DNA from: Candidatus Altarchaeota archaeon
Lineage (GTDB): Archaea; Altiarchaeota; Altiarchaeia; IMC4; QMZM01
NCBI GenBank assembly: GCA_018897475.1
Contig: JAHIKS010000148.1
Coordinates: 1-12,489 of the forward strand
Direction: 5' to 3'
Length of the DNA: 12,489 nt
This document shows positions 1 to 6,665 of this stretch, piece after piece. Both the position numbers and the translations under genes were made by a program. Under the pieces are notes generated by a model. The model was not told where the DNA came from and searched no databases. It saw only the letters and a list, made by a program, of their open reading frames with translations. The number at the start of each line of letters is the position of its first letter. Positions within the stretch are counted from its first letter, which is position 1.

Positions 1-20
1 AATACTTCTTTACTGCAGCA

Positions 21-3000
21 ATGCTTCCGATCGGAAAGCTTATATGGTTTGTTTCACATATCCGTATTGTCCTTGGATTGATTGTTTTCATGGTACAAAT
101 CAATCACCAAGGACACTTAAATCTCAAGTGTCAAAGTTGGGTTACCATGGGGACCACGGGCGGGGACCCAACCAATGCCAATGACGACAACAAGGTATTG
201 TTGTATGGACACCCCTATCCCTGGAGCTCTTTTACTACTGTAAGAGTGGATGGAAATGATTATAGTTATGGTGGAACCGGAATGTCCATGGTTACGGGAG
301 CAACAGCATCAACAGATTCAATAACCAGCACATGGACCGTAGGTAATATAATTGTGACACAGACCCTGACAATAGTCACGAGCTCCACGACAGGAAGGGC
401 AGACACCGCAAAAATAGACTACAAAATTACGAATAATGGCTCAAATTCCAGCGAGGTAGGCATTAGACTCATGCTCGACACCATGCTCGGCGACAACGAC
501 GGCGCCCCATTCAATATTCCTGGAACCGGTGCTGTAACGACCGAGATGGAATTCACGGGAGCGAGCATACCGGATTACTGGCAGGCCTTCGATGACCTGA
601 GCAACCCCTCCGTCATCTCACAGGGAACACTGACAGGCGGAAGTGCTACCACTCCCGATACATTTATGACTGCCTACTGGGACGACATCTATGATACGAC
701 CTGGGCTTATACTGTGTCAACATCGCAATCCCTAACCGATGACAGCGCAGTCGCTCTCTACTGGAACCCGAAGACGTTCACGGCAGGGCAGATAAGCACC
801 TACACGACCTACTACGGCCTTGGAAAGGTTACAATAGTCGCAGGCAACCTGACAGCCGGCCTGACAGCACCGTCTACTGTAAGCAACTGCAGCAATTTCA
901 CGGTCGTTTCCTATGTTACTAACGTGGGTGGCTCCACAGCAAACGACGTTGCAGCAACCATCTCGCTGCCTGCTGGGCTTATGCTCTCGACCGGAGAAAC
1001 ATCACAGAAGGACATGGGGAGTATAACCAACGGCAGCAGCAACCAGAGCTCCTGGAGCGTGGAGCCCTACGGCGGGGTCTGCGGCAATATGACCCTCACT
1101 GTGACTGTAACCTCATCAAACGTGGATTCCAATACAGTCAGTGTAGATGTAAACGTGCCCGAGGCGTGCTGCGTGACGACAACCACTACATCAACAAGCA
1201 CAACCAGCACCTCGACCTCTACAAGCACCTCAACAATCAACGTAACAACAACCACGACCGTACCTATCACAACAACCACAACTGCACCCGTCACCACAAC
1301 CACCGTCTCGGCCGAGGCAGACGCCTACGAGGTCGATGACACGTGCGCCCAGGCAACCACAATCTCAACCGATGGAACGAAGCAGGCGCACAATTTTGTC
1401 CCTATCACTGATGAAGACTGGGTGAAGTTCAGTGCCGTTTCCGGCATTGTCTACACCATAGAGACGTCCGACCTGGGAATGGGTGCGGATACCCAGCTCT
1501 ATCTATATGACACAGACTGCGTATCGTTGCTTGATGAAAACGATGACTACATGGGGCTTGAATCCCTGATAGAATGGACTGCCACATCCTCAGGAACGTA
1601 TTATGTGAAGATAGCGCCCTACGGAGGCTATGCAACTATGTCGTCAGACACCGATTACAACGTCTCGGTCACGGGCTCCAGCGCGGTCGTAAACACATCG
1701 TTCTTCGACAACATGGAGGGCGGGACGAACGGCTGGACTGCGACGGGCTTCTGGCACCAGGAGACGAACCCCGAGCTGGTAAGCATAATCTCAGGCATCA
1801 ACCCGGAACTGGTTTCATTGCCTGACAACGGCTATCTACCGAGCGCATACAGCGGCTCCACGGTCTGGTGGTACGGCGAGAATTCGACGGGAACCTTCAT
1901 AGGGTCGGACTATCATACTCCAATATGTGCAGAGTATAACGAATCAGACCCTGTTTTCAACTGGTCAGAATATAACTGGTCCTGCCAGACAGCAAAGAAC
2001 GGTGGCACTTCATATGCCGCGAATACCGGGAACCTCATCTCCCCCACAATAGATCTCACGGGCGTCTCCAATGCCTCTTTGACCTTCATGTCCTGGTACG
2101 AGATAGAGGGAGTAGATGTCAACATGTATGACATGATGTATGTCTACATATCAACGGATGCAGGAGTTACCTACACACAGCTGGGTGCGATAAACCCGAT
2201 AAACGACGTCGATGGTGAGTCCTTCAGGCCCTACAGCTCCGGCGGACTGGGGCTGACAGGCGTCTGGGTGTCGCAGCACTTCGACATAAGCAGCTACGCG
2301 TCCAGCCAGATGGTAATCAAGTTCACCTTTGATACCGTGGACAATCTCTACAACGGCTTCAGGGGATGGATTATAGATGACGTGATGATAGGTACTACGG
2401 GCGCTGCAGTCTCGCCCACAATAATGACGGTAGCACCAAGTGGCGGCGTTAGTGGTGTTATAGACCCTTATTATGGTTGTGTTAATGGGACCATTGTATC
2501 AATAGTCGGAACCAACTTCATGAACGGAGCAACCGTGGAGTTCGGGACTACCTATGCAGATACAGCCTCTGTTGCCAGCTCATCACTGATACAGGCAGAA
2601 GTACCTTGCGCTCTCGCTGACGGAACCTACGACGTTACCGTGACAAATCCAAACGGGCAGGGAGCTACTATGACAAGCGCCTTTACAGTAACAACAGCCT
2701 ATCCGCCAGCCATATCGAGCATCAGCCCGACATCCGGAACAAACGACCAGTCAACGGCGGTGACAATAACCGGTTCTAATTTCGAGAACGGAGCAACGGT
2801 CGAGGTCGGAGGAACCACCCTCAGCAACATAGTGGTTGTCAGCTCGACCTCCATAACAGCAACGGTCCCTGCTGGACTATCAGGGGGCCACAAGAACGTT
2901 CTGGTGACAAACCCCGACTCGCAGTACGATGTCCTGATGGGTGGGTTCTATGTAAACTACACGACCTCCATCGACCAGGCAGCGGTCATCAGAGACCTCC

Positions 3001-3482
3001 CGTCAACCACAACGGCAGGAGGCAGCTTCACAGCCACCCTGGAACTCGTTCTGGGTGACGTGCCACCGAACAGCGTGATAATAAACGAATTCGTGCCCAC
3101 GGGATGGACCGTAACCGGCTCAAGCCCCACGTATAACAGCTTCAACTCAGCCACAGGCGAGGTCAAGTGGATTCTATACGGCGCTTCTCTCTATGCAATG
3201 AACATCACCTACACGGTCTCCGTGCCGGCCAACGCAACCGGAACCGGAACATTCACAGGGGAACTGAAATACAACAACGTTGACGGCGACCCGGTGACTC
3301 AGACCATTACGGGAGACACATCCATAGAGATATCGGCCGGATGTGCCCTAAAGGGCGACACGGACTGCGACGGGCTAGTATCGGACTTCGAGCTCCTTAC
3401 CTACGTTGACCTGTGGGTGCAGGGCACAGTCACCGACTTCGACCTCCTGGAGGCGATTGACAACTGGGTGAATTCCGGCTGA
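21..3482 (+). CDS. Large exported multidomain surface protein, dockerin-like C-terminus, 5' end uncertain
   Basis: Exported protein of at least 1153 residues. A hydrophobic stretch at residues 15-27 may be a signal or anchor. Approximate order: an N-terminal beta-rich domain (34-272), a CARDB-like domain (273-385), a Thr/Ser linker (386-430), a PPC-like (pre-peptidase C-terminal) domain (432-552), a jelly-roll or MAM-like region ending in WIIDDV (559-794), two IPT/TIG folds (798-894 and 894-982), a DUF11-like domain (982-1106) and a dockerin-like tail (1107-1153). The tail has one calcium loop with D1113, D1115, D1117 and E1124, then a second helix without a loop. No catalytic motif is visible, so a structural or adhesive surface role is inferred. 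The frame stays open to base 3 and no ribosome-binding site precedes the ATG at 21, so the gene may begin outside the window. Domain names come from pattern recognition and the boundaries are rough. Confidence 0.82.
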   Translation: MLPIGKLIWFVSHIRIVLGLIVFMVQINHQGHLNLKCQSWVTMGTTGGDPTNANDDNKVLLYGHPYPWSSFTTVRVDGNDYSYGGTGMSMVTGATASTDSITSTWTVGNIIVTQTLTIVTSSTTGRADTAKIDYKITNNGSNSSEVGIRLMLDTMLGDNDGAPFNIPGTGAVTTEMEFTGASIPDYWQAFDDLSNPSVISQGTLTGGSATTPDTFMTAYWDDIYDTTWAYTVSTSQSLTDDSAVALYWNPKTFTAGQISTYTTYYGLGKVTIVAGNLTAGLTAPSTVSNCSNFTVVSYVTNVGGSTANDVAATISLPAGLMLSTGETSQKDMGSITNGSSNQSSWSVEPYGGVCGNMTLTVTVTSSNVDSNTVSVDVNVPEACCVTTTTTSTSTTSTSTSTSTSTINVTTTTTVPITTTTTAPVTTTTVSAEADAYEVDDTCAQATTISTDGTKQAHNFVPITDEDWVKFSAVSGIVYTIETSDLGMGADTQLYLYDTDCVSLLDENDDYMGLESLIEWTATSSGTYYVKIAPYGGYATMSSDTDYNVSVTGSSAVVNTSFFDNMEGGTNGWTATGFWHQETNPELVSIISGINPELVSLPDNGYLPSAYSGSTVWWYGENSTGTFIGSDYHTPICAEYNESDPVFNWSEYNWSCQTAKNGGTSYAANTGNLISPTIDLTGVSNASLTFMSWYEIEGVDVNMYDMMYVYISTDAGVTYTQLGAINPINDVDGESFRPYSSGGLGLTGVWVSQHFDISSYASSQMVIKFTFDTVDNLYNGFRGWIIDDVMIGTTGAAVSPTIMTVAPSGGVSGVIDPYYGCVNGTIVSIVGTNFMNGATVEFGTTYADTASVASSSLIQAEVPCALADGTYDVTVTNPNGQGATMTSAFTVTTAYPPAISSISPTSGTNDQSTAVTITGSNFENGATVEVGGTTLSNIVVVSSTSITATVPAGLSGGHKNVLVTNPDSQYDVLMGGFYVNYTTSIDQAAVIRDLPSTTTAGGSFTATLELVLGDVPPNSVIINEFVPTGWTVTGSSPTYNSFNSATGEVKWILYGASLYAMNITYTVSVPANATGTGTFTGELKYNNVDGDPVTQTITGDTSIEISAGCALKGDTDCDGLVSDFELLTYVDLWVQGTVTDFDLLEAIDNWVNSG
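68..115. repeat. Imperfect 16-bp inverted repeat near the start of the surface-protein gene
   Basis: The left arm is TGTCCTTGG at 68-76 followed by ATTGATT at 77-83. The right arm is AATCAAT at 98-104 and CCAAGGACA at 107-115, with a two-base bulge (CA, 105-106) and a 14-base loop. It lies inside the open frame, in the part of the N-terminus that looks least like a normal signal peptide. It could be an RNA hairpin, a transposon or recombination scar, or an assembly artefact close to a contig end. Confidence 0.7.
1176..1310 (+). repeat. Threonine-rich low-complexity linker DNA (ACA/ACC/ACG repeats)
   Basis: Simple-sequence DNA made of threonine and serine codons. It encodes about 45 residues of Thr/Ser with a few Val and Pro, and joins the N-terminal half of the surface protein to its PPC-like domain. 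Such linkers are typical extended, probably O-glycosylated spacers in archaeal surface proteins. The glycosylation is inferred. The tract also creates a spurious valine-rich open frame on the other strand. Confidence 0.85.
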
Positions 3483-3613
3483 TTTTAAATCCAGTCTTTT
3501 CCGGTAGAAGAGCAGATGGGGGCAGCAGGCCTTTTTTAAAGGTTAATTCGAATAGTATTAAACATCTTTTTTGCGATGAAAGGTGTTATACATAAAATTG
3601 AGGCAGATTCAAA
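3483..3613 (+). promoter_or_regulatory. Intergenic region with the likely tuf promoter
   Basis: This 131-base gap contains no convincing gene. Three AT-rich stretches could be the TATA box for tuf: TTTTTTAAA at 3532-3540 (inside a short CCTTT/AAAGG inverted repeat at 3530-3542), TATTAAAC near 3557, and TTATACATAAAA near 3586, which sits about 25 bases before the ATG. GAGG at 3600-3603 lies ten bases before the start and could act as a ribosome-binding site. I cannot choose between a leadered and a leaderless transcript. Confidence 0.4.
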
Positions 3614-4885
3614 ATGGCAGATAAACCACACATAAACCTGGTGTTTATAGGACACGTAGACCACGGCAAGTCAACAACCGTGGGTAGGATGCTCTATGAA
3701 CTTGGAGAGGTAACAGAGCAGACTATGAAGAAGTACAAGGACGAGGCAGAGAAGCTAGGGAAAAGCACATTCGAGTACGCTTGGGTCATGGACGAGCTCA
3801 AGGACGAGAGGGAAAGGGGAGTAACAATCGACATAGCTCACAAGAAGTTCCAGACAGACAAGAATTATTTCACGATTATTGACGCTCCCGGACACAGGGA
3901 CTTCGTCAAGAACATGATTACCGGAACGAGCCAGGCAGATGCGGCAGTTCTGGTTTGCTCGGTAAAGGACGGCATTCAGCCGCAGACAAAAGAGCACGCA
4001 TTTCTATCAAAAACCCTTGGAGTCCAGCAGTTGATAATTTCATTAAACAAGATGGACCAGGTCAACTACGGGGAAGCAGAATACAATAAGGTAAAGGACG
4101 AATTGACCAAGCTGCTTACAAGCATCGGCTACAAAGCAGACCAGATACCGTTCGTACCAACATCAGCTTACGGTGGAGACAACCTTACTAAGAAGAGTGA
4201 GAACATGTCCTGGTACAAGGGCCCGACCCTTCTTGAGGCGTTAAATACTCTGACAGCCCCGGAGAAACCGGTTGGCAAGGCATTGAGAGTGCCGGTTCAG
4301 GATCTCTATACCATAACTGGAGTAGGCTCTGTCCCAGTAGGGAGAGTCGAGACCGGCGTATTAAAGTCAGGGATGAAGATAATATTCATGCCTTCCGGAG
4401 CGATAGGAGAGGTAAAAACCGTGGAAATGCACCATGAAGTGCTTCCACAGGCAGAACCGGGAGATAACGTTGGCTTCAACGTAAGGGGCATCGGAAAGAA
4501 GGACGCCAAGAGAGGCGATGTTGCAGGCCCTGTTGACAATCCACCCACGGTTGCTGAGGAATTTACCGCACAGATTGTCGTTCTTCAGCATCCCTCAGCG
4601 ATTACCGTTGGATACACGCCTGTACTCCACGTGCATACTGCCCAGGTGGCATGCACATTCATAGAGTTGGTAAAGAAGATAGACCCGAAGACTGGCGGAG
4701 TTCTTCAGGAGAAGCCGGAATTCCTACAGACAGGCGACGTTGCCGTTGTAAGGCTGAAGCCAACCAAGCTGCTAGTTATAGAACCAGCGAAGGATTTCCC
4801 GCAGCTAGGCAGGTTCGCGATAAGGGACATGGGTCAGACAGTCGCAGCCGGCATGGTGCTGGAAGTCAAGAAGAAGCAGATGTAA
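3614..4885 (+). CDS. tuf: Translation elongation factor 1A (EF-1 alpha / aEF1A)
   Basis: Cytoplasmic GTPase that carries aminoacyl-tRNA to the ribosomal A site. All guanine-nucleotide motifs are present: G1 GHVDHGKS at residues 13-20, the switch-I region ERERGVTID at 65-73 with T71, G3 DAPGHRD at 90-96, G4 NKMD at 145-148 and G5 SAY at 184-186. Beta-barrel domains 2 (about 222-310) and 3 (about 315-420) follow. The length of 423 residues is normal for archaeal EF-1A. The MADKPHINLVFIGHVDHG start matches the family, with GAGG ten bases upstream. rps10 begins one base after the stop, which fits the known archaeal EF-1A/S10 operon arrangement. The genes for S12, S7 and EF-2, which often precede it, are absent upstream; a surface-protein gene lies there instead. 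Confidence 0.99.
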   Translation: MADKPHINLVFIGHVDHGKSTTVGRMLYELGEVTEQTMKKYKDEAEKLGKSTFEYAWVMDELKDERERGVTIDIAHKKFQTDKNYFTIIDAPGHRDFVKNMITGTSQADAAVLVCSVKDGIQPQTKEHAFLSKTLGVQQLIISLNKMDQVNYGEAEYNKVKDELTKLLTSIGYKADQIPFVPTSAYGGDNLTKKSENMSWYKGPTLLEALNTLTAPEKPVGKALRVPVQDLYTITGVGSVPVGRVETGVLKSGMKIIFMPSGAIGEVKTVEMHHEVLPQAEPGDNVGFNVRGIGKKDAKRGDVAGPVDNPPTVAEEFTAQIVVLQHPSAITVGYTPVLHVHTAQVACTFIELVKKIDPKTGGVLQEKPEFLQTGDVAVVRLKPTKLLVIEPAKDFPQLGRFAIRDMGQTVAAGMVLEVKKKQM

Positions 4886-4886
4886 A

Positions 4887-5195
4887 TTGGAGAAAGCAAG
4901 AATAATCATCATAGGCCACGATCCAGAAAAGCTTGGTGACGTCTGCACTCAGATAGTTGACATAACCGAAAGGATAGGTACCAAGTATTCCGGACCTATT
5001 CCCTTGCCCACCAAGAAGATGCAGATAACCACGAGGAAGTCCCCCGACGGCGAGGGAACCGAGACGTGGGAGCGCTGGGAGATGCGCATCCATAAGCGGG
5101 TTATTGATGTCGATGCAGATGAGCGTTCCCTGAGGCAGATAATGCGTGTCCAGGTGCCTGACAGGGTGCATATCGAGATTGAGCTTACGAAATAA
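4887..5195 (+). CDS. rps10: Small-subunit ribosomal protein uS10 (S10), TTG start
   Basis: 102-residue protein of the 30S subunit head. The family motifs SGPIPLPTKK (about residues 35-44), TRKSPDGEGTETWERWEMR and IHKRVIDVDADERSLRQIM are intact and the length is that of archaeal S10. The start is taken as TTG at 4887, because homologues begin right at the segment reading (M)EKARI and no ATG or GTG lies between the tuf stop and this sequence. Only one base separates it from the tuf stop, so it is co-transcribed and probably translated by coupling. No clear ribosome-binding site is visible. A T-rich tract follows the stop. Confidence 0.97.
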   Translation: MEKARIIIIGHDPEKLGDVCTQIVDITERIGTKYSGPIPLPTKKMQITTRKSPDGEGTETWERWEMRIHKRVIDVDADERSLRQIMRVQVPDRVHIEIELTK

Positions 5196-5198
5196 AAT

Positions 5199-5219
5199 TC
5201 TCCTTTTTCTTGATTTATT
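5199..5219 (+). terminator. T-rich terminator after tuf-rps10
   Basis: A pyrimidine tract with a run of five T lies directly after the rps10 stop and before the tRNA. Archaeal RNA polymerase terminates on T-rich tracts without needing a hairpin. Its last bases probably also form the TATA element of the tRNA promoter. Confidence 0.5.
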
Positions 5220-5243
5220 CTGAATAGTTATAGTCTTCTACAC
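5212..5243 (+). promoter_or_regulatory. Probable promoter of tRNA-Glu
   Basis: The AT-rich element TTTATTCT at 5213-5220 is about 27 bases upstream of the first base of the mature tRNA, the expected distance for an archaeal TATA box. The next bases, TCTGAATAGTTA at 5219-5230, recur exactly at 6278-6289, beside a copy of the tRNA 3' end. Confidence 0.5.
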
Positions 5244-5318
5244 GCTCCCGTAGTGTAGTCCGGCCAATCATTCCGGCCTTTCGAGTCGGTGACTCGGGTT
5301 CGAATCCCGACGGGAGCA
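5244..5318 (+). tRNA. tRNA-Glu (anticodon UUC)
   Basis: Complete cloverleaf of 75 bases with no intron. The acceptor stem GCTCCCG (5244-5250) pairs with CGGGAGC (5311-5317) and the discriminator is A at 5318. The anticodon stem CCGGC (5273-5277) pairs with GTCGG (5285-5289). The loop CTTTCGA has anticodon TTC at 5280-5282, so it reads glutamate codons GAA and GAG. The T-arm is TCGGG, loop TTCGAAT, CCCGA. No CCA is encoded, as is common in archaea. It follows rps10 closely but probably has its own promoter. Its last bases (GACGGGAGCAAA, 5309-5320) recur at 6293-6304. Confidence 0.97.
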
Positions 5319-5330
5319 AAAACCCAACTC

Positions 5331-5342
5331 CTTTTCTCTTTT
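5331..5342 (+). terminator. T-rich terminator after tRNA-Glu
   Basis: CTTTTCTCTTTT starts 13 bases after the tRNA discriminator base. This is a typical oligo-T signal for ending an archaeal tRNA transcript. Confidence 0.5.
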
Positions 5343-5374
5343 GCAACTCCTATCCAGTTAGATACCTATGCTCT

Positions 5375-5437
5375 TTTTATATATGCATATGCAATATATA
5401 AGTAACTATATAAAGTATAGTTAACTAAGTCGCGAAA
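5375..5437 (+). promoter_or_regulatory. AT-rich promoter and palindromic operator of the ferredoxin gene
   Basis: A perfect inverted repeat, TAACTATA (5403-5410), TAAAG spacer, TATAGTTA (5416-5423), encloses a good TATA box, CTATATAAAG (5406-5415). The box centre is about 27 bases before the ATG at 5438, so the mRNA is probably leaderless; this agrees with the lack of a ribosome-binding site. A dimeric repressor bound here would hide the TATA box. Further upstream are two alternative TATA-like tracts (5375-5384 and 5393-5401) and the palindrome ATATGCATAT (5381-5390). The regulator is unknown. Confidence 0.55.
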
Positions 5438-6286
5438 ATGGTAAAAAGAAATATTATAAAAATCGATGAGGAAAAATGCACCGGCTGCGGTCAATGTATC
5501 CCAAACTGCCCCGAGGGCGCACTGCAGATAATAGACGGTAAAGCGAGGCTTGTAAGCGATTTGTTCTGTGATGGGTTGGGTGCCTGCATTGGCCACTGTC
5601 CTGAAGGTGCTATTGATATCGAGGAAAGGGACGCCGAGGTATATGATGAACGGAGGGTCATGGAAAATATTGTAAAGCAGGGAAAGAGCGTTATAAAGGC
5701 CCACCTGGAGCACCTTAAGGGGCATAACCAGGACGAGTATTTCGGTCAGGCCATAGACTTCCTGAAGGAAAAAGGCATTGAAGTACCCCTTGATGAAGAA
5801 CCTTCACAAGGCCATGAACATGCAGACCTGCCCTGCGGATGCCCTGGTTCAAAGGTGATGGATTTCAGGGAAAAAGATGAGGAGCCTGCTGAAGATGACA
5901 AACCCGCCACCAAAGCCACGTCTCAGCTAAGGCAATGGCCAGTACAGCTAATGCTCGTTCCACCAAATGCCCCCTATCTGAATGGGGCCGATTTGTTAAT
6001 AGCAGCAGATTGCGTTCCATTCGCCCATGCCAATTTTCATGATGAGCTATTAAAGGGAAAGAGTTTACTGATAGGTTGCCCTAAACTGGATGATGCTGAA
6101 TTGTATGAGGAGAAGATTAGCCATATCCTGAAGAACAACGAGATAAAAAGTTTAACCGTTGCAAATATGGAAGTCCCTTGTTGTTTTGGTCTATATGAGC
6201 TTGTAAAGAATGCACTTGATGCATCTGGTAAGGACGTACCCCTCAAACAGGTTGTTGTTGGGGTAAAAGGCGAGTTATCTGAATAG
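5438..6286 (+). CDS. Ferredoxin-type iron-sulfur protein with cysteine-bearing C-terminal domain
   Basis: 282-residue cytoplasmic redox protein. The N-terminus is a bacterial-type diferredoxin fold. Motif one is complete: C14, C17, C20 and C24 followed by PEGA. Motif two reads C44-DGLGA-C50-IGH-C54, with L47 where a second cysteine would sit, so cluster two may be [3Fe-4S] or have another ligand. An acidic linker carries HEH (126-128) and CGC (C133, C135). The C-terminal part (about 165-280) has further cysteines C192, C214 and the pair C248-C249. Similar proteins with the CDGLGAC signature are known in strict anaerobes, usually without an assigned function; electron transfer is inferred. The ATG at 5438 is the first in frame after the promoter. 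It is transcribed alone and faces the metal-transport operon. Its last codons and stop lie in the tRNA-derived repeat at 6278-6304. Confidence 0.85.
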   Translation: MVKRNIIKIDEEKCTGCGQCIPNCPEGALQIIDGKARLVSDLFCDGLGACIGHCPEGAIDIEERDAEVYDERRVMENIVKQGKSVIKAHLEHLKGHNQDEYFGQAIDFLKEKGIEVPLDEEPSQGHEHADLPCGCPGSKVMDFREKDEEPAEDDKPATKATSQLRQWPVQLMLVPPNAPYLNGADLLIAADCVPFAHANFHDELLKGKSLLIGCPKLDDAELYEEKISHILKNNEIKSLTVANMEVPCCFGLYELVKNALDASGKDVPLKQVVVGVKGELSE

Positions 6287-6304
6287 TTAACTGACGGGAG
6301 CAAA
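6278..6304 (+). repeat. Scar of the tRNA-Glu locus: upstream flank joined to tRNA 3' end
   Basis: TCTGAATAGTTA at 6278-6289 is identical to 5219-5230, just upstream of tRNA-Glu. Three bases later, GACGGGAGCAAA at 6293-6304 is identical to 5309-5320, the 3' end of that tRNA and its discriminator. With a one-base gap the first match extends a little further upstream. Together they look like a copy of the tRNA locus from which about 78 internal bases (5231-5308) were lost. The ferredoxin gene lies between the intact locus and this scar. No integrase or tRNA 5' half is visible nearby. Confidence 0.65.
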
Positions 6305-6309
6305 CGGCC

Positions 6310-6663
6310 CTATCTAAATAATTCCTCGGCCAGAATGGGAAGAACGCCGTAGACTATTGCTGTCGTTAATATGACATACGTGAGTATGTTGATTAGGATA
6401 ATCTTCCAGCTCTTCCTTACGTCACAGACATTACACGTGCCGCCTGATTTCTTTTTTATAAGCAGATAGAGAGAAGCAAACAAGAACATCGTTCCCAGCA
6501 AAAGGAAATAATCCTTGTATTTCGCAACCTGAAGAGCAAGTATGATATTTCCAACACCCGTCGACATGAAAAGGAAGGCAAGTGCGAGCGGAAGACCACA
6601 GCAACTCGAGGCAATAATACTTGCCTTAATCGCAGTAAGTAAATCCCTGAATTCCATAGTCAT
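6310..6663 (-). CDS. MerT-like metal-ion transport membrane protein
   Basis: 117-residue inner-membrane protein with three predicted helices (about residues 14-43, 50-70 and 88-112). It has the layout of mercuric transport protein MerT: a vicinal cysteine pair in the first helix (C21-C22, within SSCCGLPL) and a second pair in the loop before the last helix (C77, C80, within CNVC). In MerT these cysteines relay Hg(II) from periplasmic MerP across the membrane. Mercury specificity is not shown here; another soft metal is possible. The ATG at 6663 is two bases after the stop of the MerP-like gene; an in-frame ATG at 6657 is an alternative. The pair is clearly an operon. No merA or merR homologue is in the window. 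Confidence 0.72.
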   Translation of the reverse strand: MTMEFRDLLTAIKASIIASSCCGLPLALAFLFMSTGVGNIILALQVAKYKDYFLLLGTMFLFASLYLLIKKKSGGTCNVCDVRKSWKIILINILTYVILTTAIVYGVLPILAEELFR

Positions 6664-6665
6664 CC

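Noticed and set aside
1067..1303. Valine-rich minus-strand open frame
   Set aside because: It is the reverse reading of the threonine-codon linker of the surface protein.
5321..6292. Complete integrative element at tRNA-Glu
   Set aside because: The segment is under 1 kb and contains no integrase, replication or mobility gene. Only a remnant or duplication can be argued.
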